64,000 nt of DNA from Bog-950 sp964631835 (GTDB taxonomy: Bacteria > Bacteroidota > Bacteroidia > Chitinophagales > LD1), in contig CAZWAD010000001.1 of the NCBI GenBank assembly GCA_964631835.1, positions 186,001-250,000 on the forward strand, written 5' to 3'. Made by a program: the position numbers and the translations under genes. The notes under the pieces were generated by a model. The model was not told the DNA's origin. It ran no database searches and was given only the letters and a program-made list of their open reading frames with translations. Shown here one piece after another: positions 52,279-60,200 of this stretch (within the stretch, counting starts at the first letter, position 1; every line of letters starts with the position of its first letter).

Positions 52279-52746
52279 TCATCCAGCGGGCTTTGCTTTC
52301 AGCACTTCAACCATTTCGCGCAGCAGCTTGTTTTCGGCTTCCAGCACCGCGTTCTTCTGGCGCAGGATATTCAGTTCGGCATCTGCGCTTACCGGTGGCT
52401 TTTCTGCCACCGGCACCGGTTCAACCGGCTGGGTTTTATCGGCATACCACCCGAAAATATTATAATCAATCAGCGCGCTTACCGTCATAATTTCGCTCAC
52501 CCGCCAATCGTTTCGCCTGAGCAGGCGATACGCGCGGTCGGCACTTATATTCATGCGTTTAGCCAGCCCGGGTATGCTCATTTCAAGTTCATACATCTCG
52601 GCTTTTACCATAGCGCCCACATCGGGCATGTTCACCGGTTTGCTGAACCGGCTGCGGGTACTCCAGGTTCCCGCCCAGCTTTTCCTGATTCTTCGGTTTG
52701 CCATAACTATTTTATTATTTACCTGATGCAGAATCGCATCTGCCAT
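52279..52746 (-). CDS. HTH DNA-binding protein with C-terminal coiled coil
   Basis: The ATG at 52746 is used; ATG 52704 (MANRRIRKSWAGTW) is an equally good alternative. The protein of about 155 (or 141) residues has a helix-turn-helix domain of phage/XRE type (MYELEMSIPGLAKRMNISADRAYRLLRRNDWRVSEIMTVSALIDYNIFGWYADK) and a C-terminal Ala/Leu coiled coil (AELNILRQKNAVLEAENKLLREMVEVLKAK) that should form dimers. A palindrome TTTGCC-cact-GGCAAA lies just upstream (52760-52775). It is probably a transcription factor, perhaps acting on its own gene. Confidence 0.8.
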   Translation of the reverse strand: MADAILHQVNNKIVMANRRIRKSWAGTWSTRSRFSKPVNMPDVGAMVKAEMYELEMSIPGLAKRMNISADRAYRLLRRNDWRVSEIMTVSALIDYNIFGWYADKTQPVEPVPVAEKPPVSADAELNILRQKNAVLEAENKLLREMVEVLKAKPAG

Positions 52747-52759
52747 CAACTACTAAACG

Positions 52760-52775
52760 TTTGCCCACTGGCAAA
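52760..52775. promoter_or_regulatory. Candidate operator TTTGCCCACTGGCAAA
   Basis: Perfect 6-bp arms with a 4-bp spacer, 14 bp upstream of the first possible ATG of the HTH gene. A second TTTGGCAG half-site is at 52781. This is the usual place for an autoregulatory site. Confidence 0.6.
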
Positions 52776-52978
52776 TAGTATTTGGCAGTGAAAAATTATT
52801 ACCGGCTGTAACAACATTTTCAGCGGAGAAACACCAGTTAGCAGTTGGTGCCGCCATATTCGCATTCATCATCAAAAAACAAGCAGTCAGGGCCACATCA
52901 AATTCATTTTTTGTAATAAGTAAAAATTAGGTTGCAGAAATTAGTAAAACAGAGCGACCGGTTAATAAGCTGTTGGTC

Positions 52979-53083
52979 ATAAATGCTATTACCGGTGTAA
53001 TAAATGCGAAACCGGGTTTGATAAATGCTAAGCCCGGTGCGATAACTGCTAATCGGATGGCGATAGATGCGAAGGCAGTGCCG
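52979..53083. repeat. Third 21-bp tandem array (5 units)
   Basis: ATAAATGC or a variant begins at 52979, 53000, 53021, 53042 and 53063, exactly 21 bp apart. Unit ends are ACCGGT/ACCGGG-like. Read on the minus strand the units contain TTCGCATTTAT, similar to the TTCGCACTTTT unit at 24420. An open frame through it (repeats of VINAKPG) follows from the 7-codon period. The rest of the gene-free stretch 52750-53085 also has a small hairpin, CACCAGTTAGCAGTTGGTG. Confidence 0.82.
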
Positions 53084-53085
53084 GC

Positions 53086-53667
53086 TTACATCAGCAGCCA
53101 GCCCGCAAGCAAAAGCCAGGGAAGAAGGGTGAAAACAAAACCATACAGCAGCGCGAAAGCCGACCAGCCTGTAAAAGCAAGTACCTCGCCATACGTGGGT
53201 TTTAAAACCATGGGCTTATTGAGCAGCAGTAACGACTGAACCTGGCTGATACTCATAGGAAGAAGCTGTTCTTTAGATAAAGAATTGCGGTAAAGATTTT
53301 TTGTGCGCCTGCCGCGGATAAAAGCCCTGAACGTGCGAACCGGATAAAAGCACAAGCCCATGGCAAGCCCGAACAGGTCAAGTATCCATGCCGCACTGTA
53401 AGAGCCGCAGCCGGTGCTTATTTCCCAGGCAGATATTTCGGCTTCTCCTTTCCAGTCGCTGCTGTATCCGGTTACAATGTGGTGGATATCGTGGTAGATG
53501 AGAGCTTTTTTACGCGAGGAGGTATTGGGAAAAGGAATCCGGAACCACTTCATATCCAGGTACGCCCAGTTTGAATTCAGCCCGCCTTCTTCTCCCAGGT
53601 TGTATTGTTTGAAAAAAGAGTCGAGCGCTTCGCGAAGGGTAAGGCTAAGGGGATAAGCGATATTCAT
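53086..53667 (-). CDS. Coq4-like protein
   Basis: ATG 53667 is chosen because the -7 element TATCTTTG ends 6 nt upstream; TTG 53676 lies inside that element. The 193-residue protein has the Coq4 metal-binding pattern YHDIHHIVTGYSSDWKGEAEISAWEI (HDxHH-x-Gly-Tyr-x-Gly-Glu). C-terminal hydrophobic segments (LAFTGWSAFALLYGFVFTLLPWLLLAGWLL) suggest membrane association. In eukaryotes Coq4 organises ubiquinone synthesis; the bacterial relatives are of unknown role. Confidence 0.82.
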   Translation of the reverse strand: MNIAYPLSLTLREALDSFFKQYNLGEEGGLNSNWAYLDMKWFRIPFPNTSSRKKALIYHDIHHIVTGYSSDWKGEAEISAWEISTGCGSYSAAWILDLFGLAMGLCFYPVRTFRAFIRGRRTKNLYRNSLSKEQLLPMSISQVQSLLLLNKPMVLKPTYGEVLAFTGWSAFALLYGFVFTLLPWLLLAGWLLM

Positions 53668-53673
53668 CAGCCG

Positions 53674-53681
53674 CAAAGATA
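53674..53681 (-). promoter_or_regulatory. -7 element TATCTTTG just before the Coq4-like gene
   Basis: Perfect match to TAnnTTTG, followed after 6 nt by the ATG at 53667. The transcript is probably leaderless. Confidence 0.55.
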
Positions 53682-53697
53682 TGCAGCAAAAGCCGGA

Positions 53698-55641
53698 TTA
53701 ATGCTTCGCCAGTTTGCGCACAGCCGCCACCGAGCCGTTCAGTTTTAATTCCACCAGGTATATTCCTTCCGCCAGCGAACCGGTATCTAACCGGTAGGAG
53801 TACGAACCGGCAGGCAGCTTAGCCGCAGGGAACCGGTAAACCGTTTCGCCAAGTATATTGCGTACCGTAATTTCGGTATTCGCATTTTTTGCCGTTGTGA
53901 ACCGTATTTCAGAACCGGTGGAAGCAGGATTGGGATACAAATACATTTGCGAAACATCATTTGAAACGGGCTTATAACCCATGGCTAAAAATGCTGCGTA
54001 AAGTTCCTGCGAGGTGATGCACACCGTATCGGTGCAGTGCATGGAGTCGTTCGACACAATAAAGCACACGTTGTAATTGCTGTTGGAATCAACCGGAAAA
54101 GAAGGGTTGGTGTTCAGCGAATCAACGGTTCCGCCAATCACCCAAACCCCACCGGTAAACGAACCGCCCGATGAGTCGGGCGAAACCACCACCACGCCCG
54201 ATGAATCAATGGTGTAGCTGAATCCGGCATAGCAGCCGTAAACCATACCGCCTACGTACACCGAATCGCAAAAAGTATTGGTGCATTGGAGCACCGTATC
54301 GGTAACCGTTAAGCAAACCAGGTAAGAATGAATGGAGGTATCGGCATAAGTATGTACCGGAAAATCATCGGTGGAAGTGGTTCCATCGCCAAAATTCCAC
54401 AATAAACTTTCGTAACCGGTAGAGGGATTGGGAAACCAGATGTATGCGCGCTGAAAGTTAACCGTGTATCCGGTGCCACCGAGCCAGTAATAGAAGTGAG
54501 CATCGCAGGAATCGAAGCGGAAACATTCGCCCGGCACCCAGGAGGTTACTCCGGCAATAAAGGCATCGCAGTCGTTGCCATAGGTTACACCGTTGCAGCC
54601 GCATACCGGCAGGTAAATGTCGGGACATGCGCAGGTGTCGCAGATTTGCGAGGAGTCAACACACGAGTTATTGTCAATAGCCGGAACCAGAATTTGAAAG
54701 CAGGAAAAATCGGCACCTGTTCCCTGCATGCAAAACGATACGCAGCTTCCGGGGGTGTAATCGTAAGTTACGGTATCGCCCAGGTGTAATATGGCACCGG
54801 TGGGCAGGCTGCAGGGCATCAGCAGGGTGCTTGTGCTTAAATCGGCAATTAATAAACACTCCACACCCTGAACCACCACACCGGTATCGGTGCAGGTAGT
54901 TCCGCCTTGTCCGCATGCGCCCTGGCTCCAGCTTGTAACACCGGAGTTGTAAGCAAAGCAGGAGTTGCCGTAAGTAATTCCATCGCAGCCGCAAACCGGG
55001 TCGTAAATGAGTATGCACGGACAGGTATCGCATATTTGTGATGAATCAATGCAATTGGCAGATGAGGAGTAGTTGAGTTGTAAATGGTCAACCCAAAACT
55101 CGGTTGGTGCGGCTATAATGCCGCATCCGCCAAAGTTCTTACCGCCCCAAATGGTTATGCGGCACGAATCGAATGCAGCAGCGTTTTGCGAAATGGGAAT
55201 GACAAGTTGTGAATAGCTGAAGCTGGTAGCCAGGCTTTCCCAGTAACCGTTATCAACTACTGTACCGTTGTTCAGTAATTCAACCGAAACAGAAACAGTA
55301 TCTTTTTCAGGAAATCCCGGATTATTTACGCAAGGGGCAAAGCTTGTTTTGTAATAGAGGGAGAGGCTTTGAGGATGGTAAGAAACCGGGAAAGTGGTTT
55401 TAGCATACGCCTTAAACATTCCGTTGGCATAAAAGTTAGCCGCCCAGCTGCCCGAATAACTGTCGGCATCCTGCCTAACAATGTATGGCTCCCAGGGCGG
55501 AAGGGTCAACGGGTAGCTGTTGGTTTGCCAGTCAATCAAATTCGGGGCATTAGTCCAGTTCTCCATTCCCGCGTTCGGAATCTGGGCGGACAAAAAAATT
55601 ATGGGGAAGAAAAGAGCAGAAAGAAGTAAATGTCTTTTCAT
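53698..55641 (-). CDS. T9SS-secreted protein with two Kazal-type domains and PKD
   Basis: The 647-residue protein starts with a signal peptide (MKRHLLLSALFFPIIFLSAQ). An N-terminal jelly-roll-like part is followed by two Kazal-type cysteine-rich units, at about 200-245 (CIDSSQICDTCPCILIYDPVCGCDGITYGNSCFAYNSGV) and 335-380 (SQICDTCACPDIYLPVCGCNGVTYGNDC), each with six conserved Cys. A PKD domain (LLWNFGDGTTSTDDFPVHTYAD) lies at about 400-460. The C-terminus is a T9SS type A sorting domain (MYLYPNPASTGSEI ... GIYLVELKLNGSVAAVRKL). Kazal domains usually inhibit serine proteases, so this may be a secreted or surface protease inhibitor; this is inference. Confidence 0.9.
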   Translation of the reverse strand: MKRHLLLSALFFPIIFLSAQIPNAGMENWTNAPNLIDWQTNSYPLTLPPWEPYIVRQDADSYSGSWAANFYANGMFKAYAKTTFPVSYHPQSLSLYYKTSFAPCVNNPGFPEKDTVSVSVELLNNGTVVDNGYWESLATSFSYSQLVIPISQNAAAFDSCRITIWGGKNFGGCGIIAAPTEFWVDHLQLNYSSSANCIDSSQICDTCPCILIYDPVCGCDGITYGNSCFAYNSGVTSWSQGACGQGGTTCTDTGVVVQGVECLLIADLSTSTLLMPCSLPTGAILHLGDTVTYDYTPGSCVSFCMQGTGADFSCFQILVPAIDNNSCVDSSQICDTCACPDIYLPVCGCNGVTYGNDCDAFIAGVTSWVPGECFRFDSCDAHFYYWLGGTGYTVNFQRAYIWFPNPSTGYESLLWNFGDGTTSTDDFPVHTYADTSIHSYLVCLTVTDTVLQCTNTFCDSVYVGGMVYGCYAGFSYTIDSSGVVVVSPDSSGGSFTGGVWVIGGTVDSLNTNPSFPVDSNSNYNVCFIVSNDSMHCTDTVCITSQELYAAFLAMGYKPVSNDVSQMYLYPNPASTGSEIRFTTAKNANTEITVRNILGETVYRFPAAKLPAGSYSYRLDTGSLAEGIYLVELKLNGSVAAVRKLAKH

Positions 55642-55772
55642 AAAATGAACGTTTTAGGCAAAGTTATAACTGTATTTATAAAACGTGAAAAATAATAGAA
55701 GCGTTGCCTGTGTGACTTATTTGAGCCGAAGAAATACTTTCGCTGCTTCATCGAAAAAACCTTACAGGCGAT

Positions 55773-56456
55773 ATGGGAAAGGCGAAAATGTTTAAGCTCA
55801 GGAGCATTGATGCGTTTCCGAATGTTTTTCAGAACCGGCACTTCACCAACCCCCGATTAGTAAACTCAAAAGGCGAGGAACTAACGCTTAAAGGCAAATG
55901 GAAAAGCGAAGTGTTTGGCAATAATCATCCGCTGGTGCTTGAACTTGCCTGCGGCAAAGGCGATTATGCGATAGCACTGGCGCGAAAATACCGGGATAAG
56001 AATTTTATAGGCATTGATTCCAAAGGAGCGAGAATTTTTACCGGTGCAAAAAGAGGCATGGAAGAGAATCTGAGCAACCTGGCTTTCGCGCGAATGAAGA
56101 TTGAGAACATCACCGGCTTTTTCGATGAAGGAGAAGCGGACGAAGTATGGATTACTTTCCCCGACCCCTTCCCGCGAAAACGCGATGCAAAAAAGCGGCT
56201 TACCGCTGAAAATTTTTTAGCCCGTTACAAAAAGATATGTAAGCCGGGTGCCGTTGTTCATTTCAAGACTGATGATTTATCCCTGTTCCGGTTCACTAAA
56301 CAAAGTGCGGAGCAAGCCGGATTAAAGATTCTGTATTACAAAGAAGATATTTATGCCTCGCCACTTGAATTGGAAGAGCTAGATATTCAAACCTTTTATG
56401 AAAAACAACATCTTGCCGAAGGGAAAACTATCAACTACCTTCGGTTTCAGCTATGA
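55773..56456 (+). CDS. trmB: tRNA (guanine-N7)-methyltransferase
   Basis: The 227-residue protein methylates G46 of tRNA using S-adenosylmethionine. It has the SAM-binding motif LELACGKGDYAIALARKY, the acidic KNFIGIDSKGARIF and the characteristic WITFPDPFPRKRDAKKRLTAENFLARY. It ends in an ATGA overlap (4 bp) with the following gene, so the two are coupled. Confidence 0.95.
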   Translation: MGKAKMFKLRSIDAFPNVFQNRHFTNPRLVNSKGEELTLKGKWKSEVFGNNHPLVLELACGKGDYAIALARKYRDKNFIGIDSKGARIFTGAKRGMEENLSNLAFARMKIENITGFFDEGEADEVWITFPDPFPRKRDAKKRLTAENFLARYKKICKPGAVVHFKTDDLSLFRFTKQSAEQAGLKILYYKEDIYASPLELEELDIQTFYEKQHLAEGKTINYLRFQL

Positions 56457-56842
56457 AAAAGAAGAAAGTAAAAAGCGGGGTTAAAAAGCAAAAAACTCAG
56501 GCTCGCGACAATCAAAGGCAGTACACGTTTTTCGAGAATGTGTATGATGTGGCCCGCCTGATTCCCCGGGGAAGGGTAACCAGCTACGGGGCTATTGCGA
56601 AATACCTGGGCAGCGGTCAATCCGCCCGCATGGTGGGCTATGCCATGAACTTATCAGGCGTTCAAATACCCCCGGTTCCTGCACACCGGGTGTTAAACAG
56701 AAACGGTATGCTTACGGGCAAACACCATTTCGGCTCGCCCGATTTTATGCAAAAACTGCTGGAAAAGGAGGGGGTTAAAGTAGTTAAGGACCAGGTTGTT
56801 GATTTTGAGAGACTGTTTTGGGACCCGGGCAGGGAACTTTAA
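56453..56842 (+). CDS. Alkyltransferase-like (ATL/MGMT-fold) DNA repair protein
   Basis: The 129-residue protein has the MGMT C-terminal DNA-binding fold: FFENVYDVARLIPRGRVTSYGAIAKYLGSGQSARMVGYAMNLSG followed by VPAHRVLNRNG. In true alkyltransferases the motif is PCHRV with a reactive Cys; here it is PAHRV, Ala at about residue 77. Such alkyltransferase-like proteins bind O6-alkylguanine and hand it to nucleotide-excision repair rather than repair it themselves. A basic Lys-rich N-terminal tail precedes the domain. It is coupled to trmB. Confidence 0.93.
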   Translation: MKKKKVKSGVKKQKTQARDNQRQYTFFENVYDVARLIPRGRVTSYGAIAKYLGSGQSARMVGYAMNLSGVQIPPVPAHRVLNRNGMLTGKHHFGSPDFMQKLLEKEGVKVVKDQVVDFERLFWDPGREL

Positions 56843-56891
56843 CCTAATAAACTTGTAACCAAAATTTAGCAGTGATATGAGGAAGTAATAT

Positions 56892-56899
56892 TATCTTCG
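56892..56899 (+). promoter_or_regulatory. -7-like element TATCTTCG
   Basis: One mismatch to TAnnTTTG, 21 nt before the ATG at 56921. A GAGGAG sequence lies close to that ATG. Confidence 0.35.
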
Positions 56900-56920
56900 T
56901 GTCCCTTTTCCAGAGGAGAG

Positions 56921-57130
56921 ATGATACCGATTACGCGATGGCGCATAGCAATTCTTATTGTTTTTGTTTTGGTCGCAGCCATGGCTCATGCGCAATTGGG
57001 TCCGCCACCACCGCCACCACCACCGCCACCCCCAGATGATGGCGTACCTTTGGGTGGCGAAGTGTTTTTATTACTCGGTGCGGGAGCAACTTATGCAATC
57101 AAAAAATTCAGAGATAAGACCCAGCGTTGA
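56921..57130 (+). CDS. Short polyproline protein with a PID-CTERM-like tail
   Basis: The 69-residue protein has an N-terminal hydrophobic signal (RIAILIVFVLVAAMAHAQ), a run of eleven prolines (GPPPPPPPPPPP) and a C-terminal segment DDGVPLGGEVFLLLGAGATYAIKKFRDK. That tail resembles the PID-CTERM sorting signal of Bacteroidota: an acidic/proline lead, a hydrophobic Gly-rich stretch and a basic end. The mature protein would be little more than a proline spacer. Polyproline runs stall ribosomes and need EF-P. It lies 132 bp upstream of the giant surface protein. Confidence 0.7.
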   Translation: MIPITRWRIAILIVFVLVAAMAHAQLGPPPPPPPPPPPDDGVPLGGEVFLLLGAGATYAIKKFRDKTQR

Positions 57131-57202
57131 TCAGATGTGCATAAAGACTAAAAATAACGAAAAAATAACCCCTTAAAATTGGCTTTACTGGGCATACAGG
57201 TT

Positions 57203-57210
57203 TATTTTTG
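57203..57210 (+). promoter_or_regulatory. -7 element TATTTTTG before the giant gene
   Basis: TATTTTTG matches TAnnTTTG, about 52 nt before the ATG at 57263. No good -33 box is visible. Confidence 0.4.
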
Positions 57211-57262
57211 TGCCGAGCTGGAGACACCGTGCATTTTGAGATAATTCAGATGTTAATGATTG

Positions 57263-60200
57263 ATGCATAAAAAACTACGATTCTCACTTTTTATTTTTGG
57301 AGTTCTTATTTCTCTTCAAGGGCAGAGTCAGAATATTATTTGGGATTTCGGCTCTTCAACATCCTCGGCTAATCCTTCTACCAATACAACAAGCAATCTT
57401 ACTGTTTCAGCTTTATCAATAGGCAATACAAATGGAACAGTTACAATGCTGTCTACAACTTCGGCTTCTTCTGGCTACACTGGTTCTTCTGGAAATTTTA
57501 ACGCAGGTAATGCAGCGCGAACGGGTTCGTTAGTTACCGGTTCGAGCGGAAGCGCATACTTTGAATTTACATTAACCCCTTCAGCAAGCTATACCGTTAC
57601 TCTATCTGCTATTAGTTTTGGAACCAGGTCTACATCTACTGCTCCGGTGGCTTATACCTTACGCTCAAGTTCTGACAGCTATGGTTCGGATATTGCGACC
57701 GGTTCAATTACAGCCAATTCCTCCTGGGCATTAAAATCAAATACAGGTTTATCCAGTGCAAGTGGTTCCGGTACAGCAATCACTTACAGGTTGTATGGAT
57801 ATAACGGCACGGGCTCACCTGGCGCAAATACAATAAACTGGCGAATTGATGATTTGGCTTTAACGGTATCGGTAGTAGCCGCAGGCGGCCCTGAAATAGC
57901 CGTAAGCGGAAACAGTACAGTAATTGCCGATGGGGATAACACACCTTCAACAAGCGACCACACCTCATTTGGAAATGTAGAAACCGGAACATCTTTCAAC
58001 CGTACGTATTCTATATCTAACTCCGGAACAGCAACCTTGAATCTTACAGGTGTGCCGATTGTAAGTATAAGCGGCTCTACTATGTTTTCAGTTACAACCC
58101 AACCTTCGGCACCCTCAATAGCATCCGGAGGTTCAGCTTTAACTTTCGTGGTTACTTTTTCACCCACCGCCACGGGCACTCAAACCGCCTCCATCAGCAT
58201 TGCCAATGACGACAGCGATGAAAATCCTTACAACTTCGATATTTCAGGAACCGGCTCATACAGCCAGAATAGCGATATTGAAATGGATGCCGGGTATTCA
58301 TACTCATCAAACATTGATTATACACTATATCAGGCTTCAACTATTACAAACACAACCACCAGTATCGGTGTGTTGCGTTTCCGCATTCGCGATGGAGCAG
58401 GAGCTACAGACAATGATGCACAGTCAACCTCACTAACCGCCATCACCTTCGGCAGTGTTGCAGGTATCAACAACATTCGTTCTGCAGCCCTTTTTGACGG
58501 GAACACATTGATTGCCAATAATCCGACCATAAATACCGGTGCAGGAATAATTGCGTTCAGTGGTTTGAGTCTTTCTGCAGCCGATGGCGGGAACTCGAAT
58601 TATTATACTCTGCGGGTTTCATTCAATAATACTTCTTCGACTGTTACTGATAACTCGCAAATGAGTTTTACGATTTCAAATGCAAATGTCACAGCTTCAT
58701 CGGGTGGCTCGGGCTTTGCTGCATTCAGCAGTTCAACATCGAGTATTACCGGTGACCGGAACCGCATTGAAGTAACAGCTGACCGTATGGCGTTTGTTCA
58801 ACAGCCGTCCACTACAACAATCAATTACAATATGTCGCCTTCGGTAGCGGTAAAAGCTACTGATGCCAACGGCATTACGGATTTAGACCAAACCGGAACG
58901 GTAAATATTACGTCAACCGGAACGCTTGACGCAACACCCAAAACAGCGTCATTCAGTTCGGGAGTAGCCACATTCAGCAATATTCTGCATACCGTTTCCG
59001 GCACCGGACGCACGCTCAGCGCTTCCTTCGGTAGTTTCAGTACAATTACCAGTAATACATTCGATATCGTAAACATCGCCTACGCTAATGGAGATTACCG
59101 CACAACCGGCTCCGGTTCGTGGGTGAGCAATAACGGGACCCCTGCCATCTGGGAAAGATATAACGGCAGCACATGGGCTTCGTCAAACTCACCGGCATAT
59201 ACTACATCCAACAATGTTTACATCCAAAACGGGCACACCATAACAACCGGTGGAAGTTTCGGAAGTTCCGTGAATCTGAAAATTATGAATGGAGGGACAT
59301 TTTCTGTTGGACATTCCAGTACTGCAGCAAACATGTATGTATATGGCGGAGGAACTCTTCAAATCAATGCAAGTTTTACGATGTCTTCCTCAGGAACATT
59401 TGAAGTGGAGGATGCAGGGAATGTAAATGTCAACTTTGAATACGGAACACCCTCCAGCTCAATATGGCAGGGTACAGAAATTTTTCATGCTGCTTCAAAC
59501 CTTACTTTTCAGGAGTGGGACTGCGCTACACCCGATTATCTCCTGCCCGATAATACTACTATTTCGACCAACACCTACAACGGTTACACAGCAGCATTTG
59601 GAAACATAATACTGGATTTCAACTCAAGCCTTGGGGCAAGCGATGACTGGATAATGCTGGCATCGGGAGTTAGTATAAACCTTGCCCATGGCGATTTGAT
59701 ATTCCGAACCAATGACGGAATCGGGGCAGATATGAGATTGGCAACAACCGGCACTGTTACTTCAGGAATTGGCGGTGATTTTATTGTAGAAGATGCTTAC
59801 CAGGGAGCAGCAGTAATTAACATGAAAACTTCAGGTTCGCTTACTTTTACCATTAAAGGCGATATGCAATTGGATGCGGCTACCGTTCGTTTGCTTGCCG
59901 GCAGCAGCGGCTCCTCAAGTGTTACTGTAGAAGGCAATCTGAATATTACGCCAAGTGCGGTGCTTGATTTTAACCCGACCGTTTCAGCAAGCGCCACTTC
60001 AACGTTGAATTTGAAAGGCGATTTAACAGTTGCCACTTCAGGTTTGTTACGCAACACCAACTCTTCTTCCCTCGGAGCATTTAATTTTTCAGGCACAGGA
60101 GATGGATTAAGCGCAGCAACCACTCAAACAGTTGACATTGCATCTACAAGTTCATTTGAAAACCAGTATATTTCTTTTACGGTAAATAGCGGAGCTTACG

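Noticed and set aside
52973..53239. Frame with VINAKPG repeats
   Set aside because: Also explained by the 21-bp period, and its 3' half is antisense to the Coq4-like gene.
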